Of a stretch of DNA of 64,000 nt, positions 25,310-34,187 are shown piece after piece. The stretch's first letter is position 1; each line of letters opens with the position of its first letter. Made by a program: the position numbers and the translations under genes. The notes beneath the pieces were generated by a model. It did not search any database and was not told the origin of the DNA. It was given only the letters and a program-made list of their open reading frames with translations. Origin of the DNA: CAZLKN01 sp964560135 (GTDB lineage Bacteria > Actinomycetota > JAICYB01); assembly GCA_964560135.1 (NCBI GenBank), contig CAZLKN010000007.1:1-64000 (forward strand), given 5' to 3'.

Positions 25310-26641
25310 TCACAGGAACCCTCGCGCCCAGCCGGCCACGAAGACGCCGACCGCGGCGAAGGCGAACACGACCAGCAGGACCGAGGCGATCCGGCCGGAC
25401 AGCCGGGCGCCGACCTCCGGGATCACCCGAGGGAACCGGCCGGACAGGCCGACCGGCGCACGCGGGATTCGGCCGGGGATGAGCACCGCGGCCCACCGGG
25501 CTCCGGCAGCAGCCCCGATGAGGACCGCGCCGAGGGCCCAGACCGGGGGCTGGGGGATCGGCGCACCGGCCAGCCTCCCCGGGATCGTCGCCGCGGGGGC
25601 CCAGACCGCCAGGAGCGCACCGACACCGAGCAGTCCTGCGAGCCACACCCCTGCCAGGGGGCCTACCCGGCCTTTCGGGCGGCTGGTGGCGACGGCCGTC
25701 CGCCCGGCGAGACCGAGCATGAGAGCCAGGAGCACCACCGCCCCCTGCGATCCGCCCGACGCCGTGGCGCCCGCCGAGACGGCCACCACCACCGCGACCA
25801 GCGGCGACGGGAACCCGCCGCCGCGAACCGCCGCGGCTGTGATCCGGATCCATGCAGGCCGGGAGCCGGCCAGCCGGACGAGATGCAGGATCGTGCCCGC
25901 CCCGAGCACCCCCCACAACCACCCCGGCGGAACCGCACCGGTCACCGCACCGCCGATCGCCACCGCCGCGAGACCGATCTCCCCCGCCCCGTCACGCACG
26001 CCGGGCCGCGCCGCCGTCGTGGCGCCGGCGAACACGACCGCACCGGCGAACACGGCCACGGTGGCTGCCACATCGGCAGCACCCGCCCCGAGCATCAGCA
26101 GGACAACCGCCTGCGTGCGGACGACCAGGAGACCGCTGGAGGGCAGCCGCTCCAGCGGACCCGCGCTCAGCGCCACCCGCCCGAGGGCCGCCGCTACCAG
26201 CAGGAGCGCCGGGCCCGTCCCGAGATCCCCCGGCCAGGTCACGAACCCGCGGGCCCATACCGACCACACCACCGCGGCCACGACGGGCACATCGCAGGCC
26301 AGCGTCCCCGCCAGCCAGCGTCGCCGGCTCTCGACGTCGTGCGAGGGCTCCACCCGGACCGCCAGCACCCCGATCATCCACGCCGCCAGGAAGGCCGCTG
26401 CGTTCGGTGCCGCACCGGCCACGAGGATCCCGGCGGCGCCCACCGCGGGGACCGCCACCCGGCGCGGCTGGGGGCCCACAAGCGTCAACCCGCCGGCAGT
26501 GACCGCCGTCCAGGCCCCGATCACCGCCACCGGCCCGCCGGTCGCGGCCGCCGCCACGGCGGCACCCAGCCACACCACGGCGGCGCCCCGGGTCCCCAGG
26601 AGGGACGCAAGCGCCGCCGCCGCGAACCACGCGAGAGTCAT
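25310..26641 (-). CDS. Multi-pass membrane protein, unknown function
   Basis: The 443-residue protein starts at ATG 26641, whose ATGA overlaps the stop of the preceding gene, so the two are translationally coupled. The open frame extends much further upstream, but that part is Arg/Gly-rich and lies over the other gene in another frame. About twelve or more Ala/Val/Leu/Gly-rich hydrophobic segments are visible with short charged loops, and a final helix (IASVLLVVFAFAAVGVFVAGW). No catalytic or transporter motif is recognised. Together with its upstream partner it might form one membrane complex. Confidence 0.65.
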   Translation of the reverse strand: MTLAWFAAAALASLLGTRGAAVVWLGAAVAAAATGGPVAVIGAWTAVTAGGLTLVGPQPRRVAVPAVGAAGILVAGAAPNAAAFLAAWMIGVLAVRVEPSHDVESRRRWLAGTLACDVPVVAAVVWSVWARGFVTWPGDLGTGPALLLVAAALGRVALSAGPLERLPSSGLLVVRTQAVVLLMLGAGAADVAATVAVFAGAVVFAGATTAARPGVRDGAGEIGLAAVAIGGAVTGAVPPGWLWGVLGAGTILHLVRLAGSRPAWIRITAAAVRGGGFPSPLVAVVVAVSAGATASGGSQGAVVLLALMLGLAGRTAVATSRPKGRVGPLAGVWLAGLLGVGALLAVWAPAATIPGRLAGAPIPQPPVWALGAVLIGAAAGARWAAVLIPGRIPRAPVGLSGRFPRVIPEVGARLSGRIASVLLVVFAFAAVGVFVAGWARGFL

Positions 26642-27162
26642 CGCGCGAAGCCGGTCACGAGGATCCCCGCCGCGGCCAGCGCCACCAACGACGCGGCGGG
26701 CAGCCGGGCCGCGAGCGGGCGGAGGAGCAGGGCGGCGAGAGCCAGACCGATGCCTGCTCCCGTCCACCAACCGAGCACCACCCACGGATCGGCCCCACCG
26801 GGCCCCGGGGCGCAGTACATCGGGATCAGCACCACCAGCGCCGCCACCGTCGCCGCCCGGGCCACCGGCGGAGCCGTCCGCAGCGGCCGGCGGGACAGCT
26901 CGAGCAGCGCTGCTGCCAACAACAGCACGGAGCCCACCACGAGCAGCGGTGAGCCCGTGGCCACCGTCGGACCGAGGAGCCGCGTGGCGGCTTGGACGTC
27001 GGCCAGCGTGGTGGTGCCCCAGCGCAGGCCCGCCCCCAGACACGCGATCCCCCACGCGACATCGGGGGAAGACCCCAGAGCCCAGCGGATGGTCCAGAGA
27101 CCCGCGACGATCCAGACGATGCCTCCGTCGGACCCGAATGCGCCCACGGCCACCGCGGCCAC
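26638..27162 (-). CDS. Small multi-pass membrane protein, unknown function
   Basis: The product is about 174 residues from GTG 27162. Five or six hydrophobic segments are visible. The start is uncertain: no ribosome-binding site precedes GTG 27162, and the frame stays open upstream to a stop at 27247-27249 with plausible coding sequence (VATDLQPRTVRGALVGAG) but no ATG, GTG or TTG. It follows the DUF5318-like gene and overlaps the next gene by ATGA, so the three genes look like one operon. Function unknown. Confidence 0.55.
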   Translation of the reverse strand: MAAVAVGAFGSDGGIVWIVAGLWTIRWALGSSPDVAWGIACLGAGLRWGTTTLADVQAATRLLGPTVATGSPLLVVGSVLLLAAALLELSRRPLRTAPPVARAATVAALVVLIPMYCAPGPGGADPWVVLGWWTGAGIGLALAALLLRPLAARLPAASLVALAAAGILVTGFAR

Positions 27163-27212
27163 ACCCGCACCGACGAGGGCTCCGCGGACGGTACGGGGCT
27201 GCAGGTCGGTGG

Positions 27213-27596
27213 CTACTTCGACGCCTCCCGTCCCCGGCCGCCATCCTCACGACCGAGCCCGAGCTGCGAGCGCAGATGGTTCCACGAGCAGTCGGTGCAC
27301 ACCTCGACGGTGTAGAGCCGCACCTCCCGGAGCTTCAACAGGGGTGCGAGGTCGTCGCGCGGCCACACACGCCCGTTCTCGCGTTTCGACAACTCATCGG
27401 AGAACACGTAGGAGACCAGCACGAGCCTCCCCGTGCTGCACACCGGGCAGGCCTGCTCCGTCTGCTCACCGCAGTAGTTGGCAGCGCGGAGCAGATCAGG
27501 ATGCGCGTCACAGACCTCAGCCCGCGACACGTGTCCGGCTTGGACGGCCCGGAGGAGAGCCTTCCGGGCGAGCGAGTAGTCCACCGTCGGGTGCAT
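27213..27596 (-). CDS. DUF5318-like small protein
   Basis: The 127-residue product (start ATG 27596; the N-terminal part of the longer frame lies over the hairpin and is not coding) has the sequence MHPTVDYSLARKALLRAVQ, a CPVC pair and a CTDC pair that could bind zinc, and FSDELSKRENGRVW between them. I recognise it as the actinobacterial DUF5318 family, which in mycobacteria lies between padR and ponA1, near ino1. That synteny is partly kept here. The biochemical role is unknown. Confidence 0.75.
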   Translation of the reverse strand: MHPTVDYSLARKALLRAVQAGHVSRAEVCDAHPDLLRAANYCGEQTEQACPVCSTGRLVLVSYVFSDELSKRENGRVWPRDDLAPLLKLREVRLYTVEVCTDCSWNHLRSQLGLGREDGGRGREASK

Positions 27597-27642
27597 GGTC
27601 CGGCTATGGTCCCAAACCACCGGGGAGGCGGCAAGAAGCGGA

Positions 27643-27666
27643 GGAGGGCCCCCGCCGGGGCCCTCC
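27643..27666 (-). terminator. Hairpin after the 907-aa Ig-like gene
   Basis: GGAGGGCCCC pairs with GGGGCCCTCC around CGCC, 24 bp past the stop at 27691. The T tract on the minus strand is poor. Confidence 0.6.
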
Positions 27667-27690
27667 CGCAAAAACAAGCCGCTCGTCGTC

Positions 27691-30414
27691 TCAGACCGCG
27701 CCGTAGACCGTGACCTCGATCGTCGGTCCGTCGGTCTCGAGGTTCCCTGCGTAGTCCTGGGACTGCACCTGGAAGCGCCATGTGCCGGGCCCCAGACTGC
27801 TCGTGTTGAGCTGCCAGGTCACCTCGCTGGCGTTGGGGTGGGACTTGGCCGCCGGCTGGGCGAAGTACCCCCCGCCGTCGACCCTCGTCCCGATGAGATA
27901 GACCAACTGGATATCCGACGTCGCGGGGCTCTCCACCGTCTCGCCCTCGAGGCTCACGGTGCTGAACCGCAACGGTGTGAACGGCACCGAGAGGCGGAAG
28001 AACTGCGCGCCGGACTCCGTGGTCCACGTCGACACGGGTGTGGTCAGGTCCAGGATGGACGTTCTCGTCACCGTGGTCGTCTGCCCGAAGGAGTCGGTCA
28101 TCTCGGCGACGAACGTCACCTCGCCCTCGACCAGATCGCTGAGATCGATCTGGAAGGCCCAATCCTCCTCGCTCGAACCGTCGCCCAGCAGCTTGGGCCC
28201 GTCCGAGGCGGTGTTCCCCTCCTCGTCGGTCGCGGTCATCGTCGCGCTGACCGGCGAAACCACCGTGGAGGCGTCCCTGTCGAGGTTGATCGTCTCCGTG
28301 CCGATGGGCGAGCTGTCCCCGCTGGTGCGCTCGGCGTTGATGAACTGCGGCAGATCGAAGGAGAAGACCCCCGCGGTCACGTGCAGATTCGAATCGTCGG
28401 TGGCCGAGGCGCTGTTGCCGGCCAGGTCCACGCCGGTGACCGTGGCCACGATCGGGCCCTCGTCGAGCTCCCCGAAGCAGTCCATGTCGAAGACCTCAGA
28501 GCCGACACGTGGCTGGTCCGTCAGGAGGCATTCGGCGGGAGCCGCGGCGCCCACGTTGGCCACACCGACCTCGACATCGGGCCCGGTCTCGTCGACATCC
28601 CAGTCGATCGTGACGCCGGAGGAGGCCTCCGCAGCGGTCACGATCCCGTCACCATCGAGCATCGAGATGCTCACGGCCGGCGGGATCGTGTCCTTGACCG
28701 AAGCCACGCTGCGCAGCGAAGACCGGTTGTCCACGTCGTCGAACCATTGCACGAAGAACCGGAAGGTGCCCTCCGGCAGGTTCGCCGCGCAGTCCGGGTT
28801 CAAGGAGTCCGTCCCCGACGGCCCGAAGATGAACGGGCCACAGCCGTCCGGGATCCGGTTGTCACGCCGGATCGAGGAGTTGCTCCACTGGAACCACACC
28901 TCGGCCCCCGCCACGTCCGCGCCCGGATCCTCGGTCCAGGAAACCGGCACACCGCTGGCGGCATCGGCCGCGTTGACGAAGCCGTCGCCGTCGTCGATGG
29001 CCGCCGTGCCTGCTGCCGGGATCGTGGTCTTCTTCAGCGCGTCGACCGACGCCTGCGAGGCGTTGCCGAGCGCATTCGTGGCCACGGCCACGTAGGTGAC
29101 GGTGCCGTCCGCCAGCGTGGAGACATCGATACCGGACACCGACCAGTTGCCGTCACCGTCGACGGTGGCGGGGAAGGGGCCGAGGTCCAGGGCGCCGTCC
29201 GTCGCCGACACGTCCACCGTGGCACCAGGATCGGTCGTGCCCGACGCGTCGGTGGATGTCTGGGCCGCGGCGTTGATCGGGTCGGTGACCTCGGTGATGT
29301 CGATCGCGGGACCTTCGCGGTCCAGGATCCCGATCACCGACCCCGAACCGGCGTTGCCGGCGAGGTCCCCACCGGCGACGGTCGCCGTGAGCTCGCCGTC
29401 CAGCAGCTCGTCGAAGCAGGAGGCGTGGAAGAGCCGCTCGGTGCGCTGCGTCGGGTACCCGCGGGGGCGGCCGGTGAACACGCACTCCGCCGGTGCCTCC
29501 GACCCGGTGTTGGCGAGGGACGCTTCGACCGTGCCGCCGTCCTCGTCGGCGAGCCAGCGGAGCCGGACCCCGGCGTCGATGTGGGGCTCGGCGATGTGCC
29601 GGACACCATCGATGATGACGCCGTCGCGGAACTGGACGGTCCACGTCGGCGCGACGGTGTCTTTGACCGTGGTGTCGCCGGCCTCAGAGGACATGTTGCC
29701 CGCCTCGTCCGCCCAGGTGCCCGCGAACAAGACCGTGCCGTCGGGCAGGTTGCCCGCGCACGTCGGGTTCAGGGAGCCGGTCCGCGTCGCAGCTCCGGTA
29801 AAGGGACCGCAGCCGGACGGGATGTTGGCCGCGGAGTCCTCGAACCACACGGTGGCCGACACCGCATCCGACAGCGGATCGGCCTCGATCTGGACCGGGA
29901 CACCCGAGGCCACGTCGTCGGCGTTGATGAAGCCGTCGCCGTCGTCGATGGTCAGCGTGCCCGGGTCGGGCGCGATCCGGTCGATCACGGAACGGTTGTC
30001 GGAGACCGCGACGTCGCTGTTGGTTCCGCCGTCGGTGGCGACGGCACGGGCGCAGGTCTCCGTGCCCTCGGGGAAGGTGCCGGTGTCCGACAGGTCGAAG
30101 GGACCCGCCTCCCAGGCGCCGTCCGGATTCAGGGTCGCGCCCTGCGTCGGCGTGCCTGCCGTGGTCGACAGGCAGGGCTCCTTGGTGACCCGTGCCGTGA
30201 TCGACGTGATGCCGGCCCCCGTGTCGTAGGTACCGGACAGCATCACGCCGTCGGTGATCTCCTGGGCGTTGAGGAAACCGTCCCCCCCGTCCTCGATGTG
30301 GACCGTCGGCTCGGGGACGGCCGCGTGCGCGGGGCTCGCGAGGGCCAGCATCCCGCCCACAACCGCGAGCACCACGAAAGAGGCCAGATGAACCGGCCGC
30401 GATGCGTGCTGCAT
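27691..30414 (-). CDS. Large secreted Ig-like repeat protein (907 aa)
   Basis: ATG 30414 follows GGGGGGAAAG. A signal peptide (HLASFVVLAVVGGMLALA, cleavage near AHAA) precedes a chain of Ig-like beta-sandwich domains. Several begin with an Asp-rich loop: DGGDGFLNAQEI, DDGDGFINADDVASGV, DDGDGFVNAADAASGV and DGDGIVTAAEASSGV. These look like calcium-binding linkers of bacterial adhesin Ig domains. Other repeated motifs are the Cys pairs IPSGCGPF with NPTCAGNLP, AECVFTGRPRG with SCFDEL, and V-x-D-LAGN. No LPxTG or terminal helix is seen. It is a paralogue of the next gene (same N-terminal HAAVP and TYDTGAG). A surface-adhesive or structural role is likely but unproven. Confidence 0.85.
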   Translation of the reverse strand: MQHASRPVHLASFVVLAVVGGMLALASPAHAAVPEPTVHIEDGGDGFLNAQEITDGVMLSGTYDTGAGITSITARVTKEPCLSTTAGTPTQGATLNPDGAWEAGPFDLSDTGTFPEGTETCARAVATDGGTNSDVAVSDNRSVIDRIAPDPGTLTIDDGDGFINADDVASGVPVQIEADPLSDAVSATVWFEDSAANIPSGCGPFTGAATRTGSLNPTCAGNLPDGTVLFAGTWADEAGNMSSEAGDTTVKDTVAPTWTVQFRDGVIIDGVRHIAEPHIDAGVRLRWLADEDGGTVEASLANTGSEAPAECVFTGRPRGYPTQRTERLFHASCFDELLDGELTATVAGGDLAGNAGSGSVIGILDREGPAIDITEVTDPINAAAQTSTDASGTTDPGATVDVSATDGALDLGPFPATVDGDGNWSVSGIDVSTLADGTVTYVAVATNALGNASQASVDALKKTTIPAAGTAAIDDGDGFVNAADAASGVPVSWTEDPGADVAGAEVWFQWSNSSIRRDNRIPDGCGPFIFGPSGTDSLNPDCAANLPEGTFRFFVQWFDDVDNRSSLRSVASVKDTIPPAVSISMLDGDGIVTAAEASSGVTIDWDVDETGPDVEVGVANVGAAAPAECLLTDQPRVGSEVFDMDCFGELDEGPIVATVTGVDLAGNSASATDDSNLHVTAGVFSFDLPQFINAERTSGDSSPIGTETINLDRDASTVVSPVSATMTATDEEGNTASDGPKLLGDGSSEEDWAFQIDLSDLVEGEVTFVAEMTDSFGQTTTVTRTSILDLTTPVSTWTTESGAQFFRLSVPFTPLRFSTVSLEGETVESPATSDIQLVYLIGTRVDGGGYFAQPAAKSHPNASEVTWQLNTSSLGPGTWRFQVQSQDYAGNLETDGPTIEVTVYGAV

Positions 30415-30644
30415 GGTCTTTCCCCCCTTGCCATCCTGCCGGAGGTCACCATCTCGACCGGGACCACGAAGCACCCGCCGGGGGGGAAAGGCAGGCAACC
30501 ACCTCTTGAGCGCACACCCCTCGCGGCGCTCCGGACCCCGGAACCCGTCTCCCAGGACGGGTTCGGACTACCGGCTACGTCGCAACAGCCTTCGACATCG
30601 TTGCGTCGAAATCCTCCCCGCTACTGGCATGATCCCCAAAGACG

Positions 30645-30673
30645 GCGACGGCCCCCGGATCGGGGGCCGTCGC
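30645..30673 (-). terminator. Hairpin after the 471-aa Ig-like gene
   Basis: GCGACGGCCCCCG and CGGGGGCCGTCGC can pair; on the minus strand CGTCTTTGG follows. It lies 22 bp beyond the stop at 30695. Confidence 0.75.
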
Positions 30674-30694
30674 GATGTCCGATCGCGGTACCGG

Positions 30695-32110
30695 CTAGAG
30701 AGCTCCGATGACCGTCAGTTCGATCTGGTCGGGGGCGCCGAGGTTGCCCGCCTCGTCCTGGGCGTAGGCGGTCAACTCCCACTCGCCGGGCTCCAGCGGA
30801 GCGTCCAGCGACCATGTCGTATCGGCCGCGGGCTTGTTCTCCAGTTTCGCCGTCCGCTCGAACCGGATGTTCCGGTCCGCATTGAACCCCGAGATGTATA
30901 CCAACTGGATCGGGGAGGTCTGGCCGGGATCGGTCACGGTCCCCTGGAGGTCCGCGGTCCCGGTCCTGAAGATCAACGGGACCTGGATACGGAAGTACGT
31001 AGACCCGTCGGCCGTGGTCCATTGGGTGATCGGAGCGGTCACATCCAGCACCGTCGATGTCGAAGCAGCGTGTGTCGAGGTATCCGTAGTGATGACACCG
31101 TCGATGGTCACCGGGCCGTCGGCCAGGGCCGAGACGTCCACAGCGACCGTACGCGTCTCCTCAGACGACGTCCCCGCCATGTCCTTGGGGTCGGAGACCG
31201 CCGAATCGCCGTCCTCGTCCGTCACCGTCACGACCGCGCTGGCTTCGGCGTCACCCAGCTCCGGGAAGTCGAACAGCACCTTGAGCGCCGTCCCGTCCTC
31301 GGTGTCGGTCGCGTTGGCGTGCTGCGTGCCTGCCAGCACCGAGATCGACAGGATGCGGTCGAGGACCGATCCCGCTGAGGCCGCGCCCACGTTGCCGGCG
31401 AGGTCCTCGCCGGCGACGGTGAAGTCGATCGCACCGTCGGTCAGGACGTCGAAGCAGCCCGGACCCACGAACACCGACTCGGGGCCCCGCGGCAGGTCGG
31501 CGAACGTACATTCCACCGGCGCCGCCTCGCCCGTGTTCGCGACCGTCAGCGTGGCATCCGGACCGTCCTCCTCGACGTGGTAGAGAACCTCGACCCCCGC
31601 GGCTGCGAGGTCCGATCCGATGTCCCCGTCGTCGTCGAGAACGTCGATCACCGCCGGAGGCGGCGTGGTGTCGATCTCGGGTCGGCTGACCGAGAACCCA
31701 CGGTCGCTCATCCCGTCGGGGTTGTGTGCGCGCGCCTGGGCGCAGACGATCTGGCCTTCGGGGAACGCGGACAAGTCGAAGGGACCGAGGTCGAAGGTCC
31801 CGTCGGGGTTGATCGTGGCCTCCTGCGGATCGGTCTTCAATGGCGCGTCGATGTCGCAGTTCTCCTCGGCGACGAACCGTCCGGTCACCTTGGTGACGCC
31901 TGCGCCGGTGTCGTAGGTGCCGGTCACCATGACCCCGGCCGCGATCTCCGAGGCGTTCAGGAACCCGTCGCCGCCATCGGCGATCTCGACCGTCGGCGCC
32001 GGCGGGACGGCCGCATGAGCTGGACTCGCTGCCAGAACGCCGGAAGCGAGCGCCAGGATCAGTGCAACCGCGAGACGCGGGTAGCGCTTGTGCTGTGATG
32101 TTTGCTGCAT
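30695..32110 (-). CDS. Secreted Ig-like protein (471 aa), paralogue of the 907-aa protein
   Basis: ATG 32110 follows GAGGGGGAG, and the signal peptide (RLAVALILALASGVLAASPAHA) fits this start; the longer upstream frame is Arg-rich noise. The mature N-terminus (AVPPAPTVEIADGGDGFLNA) and the block TYDTGAGVTKVTGRF match the 907-aa neighbour. Fewer Ig-like units follow, with one VAGEDLAGNVG domain, and the C-terminal domain again ends DYAGN/DEAGN-L, then a short V-x-V-x-GA end. Both proteins end the same way, so the C-terminal domain is probably an Ig fold, not an anchor. The gene has its own terminator. Duplication followed by loss or gain of middle domains is likely. Confidence 0.83.
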   Translation of the reverse strand: MQQTSQHKRYPRLAVALILALASGVLAASPAHAAVPPAPTVEIADGGDGFLNASEIAAGVMVTGTYDTGAGVTKVTGRFVAEENCDIDAPLKTDPQEATINPDGTFDLGPFDLSAFPEGQIVCAQARAHNPDGMSDRGFSVSRPEIDTTPPPAVIDVLDDDGDIGSDLAAAGVEVLYHVEEDGPDATLTVANTGEAAPVECTFADLPRGPESVFVGPGCFDVLTDGAIDFTVAGEDLAGNVGAASAGSVLDRILSISVLAGTQHANATDTEDGTALKVLFDFPELGDAEASAVVTVTDEDGDSAVSDPKDMAGTSSEETRTVAVDVSALADGPVTIDGVITTDTSTHAASTSTVLDVTAPITQWTTADGSTYFRIQVPLIFRTGTADLQGTVTDPGQTSPIQLVYISGFNADRNIRFERTAKLENKPAADTTWSLDAPLEPGEWELTAYAQDEAGNLGAPDQIELTVIGAL

Positions 32111-32342
32111 CTGCTCCCCCTCTCGGGTGTTCGTCCGGTCACGTGGAAACCGGCGCCGGCACGTCGTCCGAGAGGGTCGTGAGCAGGCCACCCCAGATGG
32201 CCCGTCCACGGTGCGAGCGCAACCCCTCAGTCGTCGCTCCGGCTCCCGGTTCCCACCGCGTCCACCGGGCGGGTGGTACCGGTAACCTGGCAGCATCCTT
32301 CTCCGCCTGGGGACCGAAATCCTGCTTCGGTTCTGGAGGCGC

Positions 32343-32409
32343 TTGACTTCGCGGCGTCCGGGGTAGTCTTATCGATATATCGATTCGATATATCTGGCGC
32401 GATATATCG
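32343..32409 (+). promoter_or_regulatory. padR promoter region with three CGATATAT sites
   Basis: ATCGATATATCGAT (32371-32384) is a perfect 14-bp palindrome. CGATATAT recurs at 32386-32393, and CGATATATCG again at 32400-32409, so the sites are 13-14 bp apart. TTGACT (32343-32348) could be a -35 element just upstream. The array lies before padR and is a likely autoregulatory operator. The rest of the 325-bp interval 32111-32435 shows no gene. Confidence 0.65.
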
Positions 32410-32435
32410 GTGGAACCATATCCCGGAAGGGCACG

Positions 32436-33020
32436 ATGACGGCTTCTTCGCTCGAGCTGGCGATCCTGGGCCTCCTGAAGGAGGGCCCCATGCACGGCTA
32501 CGAGCTGCGCAAGCGGCTCAGCACGACCCTCGGCCCCCTGTACGTGGTGTCGTTCGGATCGTTGTATCCGGGTTTGAAGCGCCTGAAGAAGGCCGGGATG
32601 CTGCGGGAGATCGAGGCCGAAGCCTCGCCCCGGCGCCGGCGCCGCCGCCCCGACGGGGACCCGAAGCCCGGCAAGAGCCGCCGAGCGCGCAAGGTGTACG
32701 AGATCACGCCCGAGGGCGAGGAGTTCTTCTTCGACCAGCTCGAACAGGGCGCCGTCTACGACACCGACCGCTTCAAGCTGCGGCTGGCGTTCTTTCGCTA
32801 CCTGCCGCGGGAGTCGCGGATCGGCCTGATGGAGCGCCGCAAGGCGTACCTGCAGGAGAAGCTCGAAGAATTCAAAGATTCCCTCCAAGCCACCAAGGAG
32901 AGGATCGACGCCTATACCCGTTCGCTCACCGAGCACGGGATGGAGACCGTCGAACAGGACATCCGATGGCTCGAGAAGCTGATCGACCAGGAACGCGCGG
33001 CCGGTGCGGGCCGCGGGTAG
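32436..33020 (+). CDS. PadR-family transcriptional regulator
   Basis: The 194-residue protein has the PadR winged helix (LELAILGLLKEGPMHGYELRKRL, then FGSLYPGLKRLKKAGML) in the first 100 residues, interrupted by a basic insert (PRRRRRRPDGDPKPGKSRRAR) in the wing, and a C-terminal helical dimerisation region (about 130-190). ATG 32436 has a GGAAGGG site. PadR dimers bind AT-rich palindromes such as those just upstream. The gene lies 16 bp before ino1, as the related gene does in mycobacteria, and may control inositol synthesis. The ligand is unknown. Confidence 0.92.
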   Translation: MTASSLELAILGLLKEGPMHGYELRKRLSTTLGPLYVVSFGSLYPGLKRLKKAGMLREIEAEASPRRRRRRPDGDPKPGKSRRARKVYEITPEGEEFFFDQLEQGAVYDTDRFKLRLAFFRYLPRESRIGLMERRKAYLQEKLEEFKDSLQATKERIDAYTRSLTEHGMETVEQDIRWLEKLIDQERAAGAGRG

Positions 33021-33036
33021 AGGAGGACACGGCTAG

Positions 33037-34143
33037 ATGACCAAGGTACGAGTAGGCATCATCGGTGTGGGCAACTGCGCATCCGCCTTCGTCCAGGGGG
33101 TGGAGCATTACCGTGACGCGGCGGACGACGAGGTGATCCCCGGCCTCATGCATACCGTCCTCGGCGGCTACGCCGTGGGCGACATCGAATTCGTCTGCGC
33201 CTTCGACGTGGATGCGAACAAGGTCGGACGCGATCTCAACGAGGCCGTCTTCACCAACCCGAACAACACGCTGCGGTTCGCCGATCTGTCCCCGTCCGGC
33301 GTCCGCGTGATGCGGGGTCACACCTTCGACGGTTTGGGCCAGTTCTACCGGGATGAGATCACCGAATCCTCCGAACAGACCGTCGACGTCGCCGAAGTGC
33401 TCCGGGCCGAGAAGGTCGACGTCCTGGTGTCCTATCTGCCCGTCGGGTCCGAGCTGGCCACCCGGTTCTACGCGGAACAGGCACTGGCGGCCGAAGTCGG
33501 CTTCGTGAACTGCATCCCCGTCTTCATCGCCCAGGACCCCGAATGGGAACGCCGTTTCAAGGAGGCCAACGTTCCCATCATCGGGGACGACATCAAGTCC
33601 CAGGTCGGGTCTACGATCGTCCACCGGCAGCTCGCGAAGCTCTTCGAGGACCGCGGCATCCACATCGACAGCACGTACCAGCTGAACTTCGGCGGCAACA
33701 TGGATTTCAAGAACATGCTCGAGCGCGAGCGCCTCGCGTCCAAGAAGCTGTCGAAGACCAACGCCGTCCGGTCCAACATCAGCCAGGAGCTCAGCGACGA
33801 CGACATCCACATCGGACCGTCGGATCACGTGCCCTGGCTGGCCGACCGCAAGTGGGCCCACATCCGCCTCGAGGGCCACGGGTTCGGCGGGGCCCCCATG
33901 TCTGTGGAACTGAAGCTGGAGGTCTGGGACTCCCCGAACTCCGCCGGGGTCGTCGTCGACGCCGTCCGGTGCTGCAAGCTCGCGCTGGATCGCGGTGTCG
34001 GCGGTGCCCTCATCGGACCCAGCGCCTATTTCATGAAGTCGCCGCCGGTGCAGTATCCCGATGACCTCGCCCGCCGCATGATCGAGGACTTCATCGAAGC
34101 CGAGGCCCCGGTCCTCCAGAGCGCCTCAGAGCGGCTCCGCTAG
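33037..34143 (+). CDS. ino1: Inositol-3-phosphate synthase
   Basis: At 368 residues it matches the actinobacterial myo-inositol-1-phosphate synthase, which converts glucose 6-phosphate with NAD to inositol 3-phosphate for phosphatidylinositol and mycothiol. The N-terminal Rossmann motif is GIIGVGNCASAFVQG. FINCIPVF-type text (VGFVNCIPVFIA), IIGDDIKSQVGST and LNFGGNMDFKNM are the conserved active-site segments. ATG 33037 follows AGGAGGACACGGCTAG. It is probably cotranscribed with padR. Confidence 0.97.
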   Translation: MTKVRVGIIGVGNCASAFVQGVEHYRDAADDEVIPGLMHTVLGGYAVGDIEFVCAFDVDANKVGRDLNEAVFTNPNNTLRFADLSPSGVRVMRGHTFDGLGQFYRDEITESSEQTVDVAEVLRAEKVDVLVSYLPVGSELATRFYAEQALAAEVGFVNCIPVFIAQDPEWERRFKEANVPIIGDDIKSQVGSTIVHRQLAKLFEDRGIHIDSTYQLNFGGNMDFKNMLERERLASKKLSKTNAVRSNISQELSDDDIHIGPSDHVPWLADRKWAHIRLEGHGFGGAPMSVELKLEVWDSPNSAGVVVDAVRCCKLALDRGVGGALIGPSAYFMKSPPVQYPDDLARRMIEDFIEAEAPVLQSASERLR

Positions 34144-34174
34144 AACAGGCCCACCCACGGAGGCTGGTGGGCGC

Positions 34175-34180
34175 TAGCAT
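34175..34180 (+). promoter_or_regulatory. -10 box (TAGCAT) of leaderless deacetylase promoter
   Basis: TAGCAT ends exactly 7 nt before GTG 34188. This spacing decides the start of the deacetylase gene. Confidence 0.5.
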
Positions 34181-34187
34181 CGTCAGG

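Noticed and set aside
25310..27250. 646-residue version of the membrane protein starting at 27250
   Set aside because: Its first 203 residues are Arg/Gly/Asp-rich and lie over another membrane gene in a different frame; the ATGA overlap at 26638-26641 marks the real start.
27595..30711. 1038-residue plus-strand frame opposite the Ig-like gene
   Set aside because: The opposite strand encodes a signal peptide and conserved Ig-like domains with a ribosome-binding site. The plus frame has neither.
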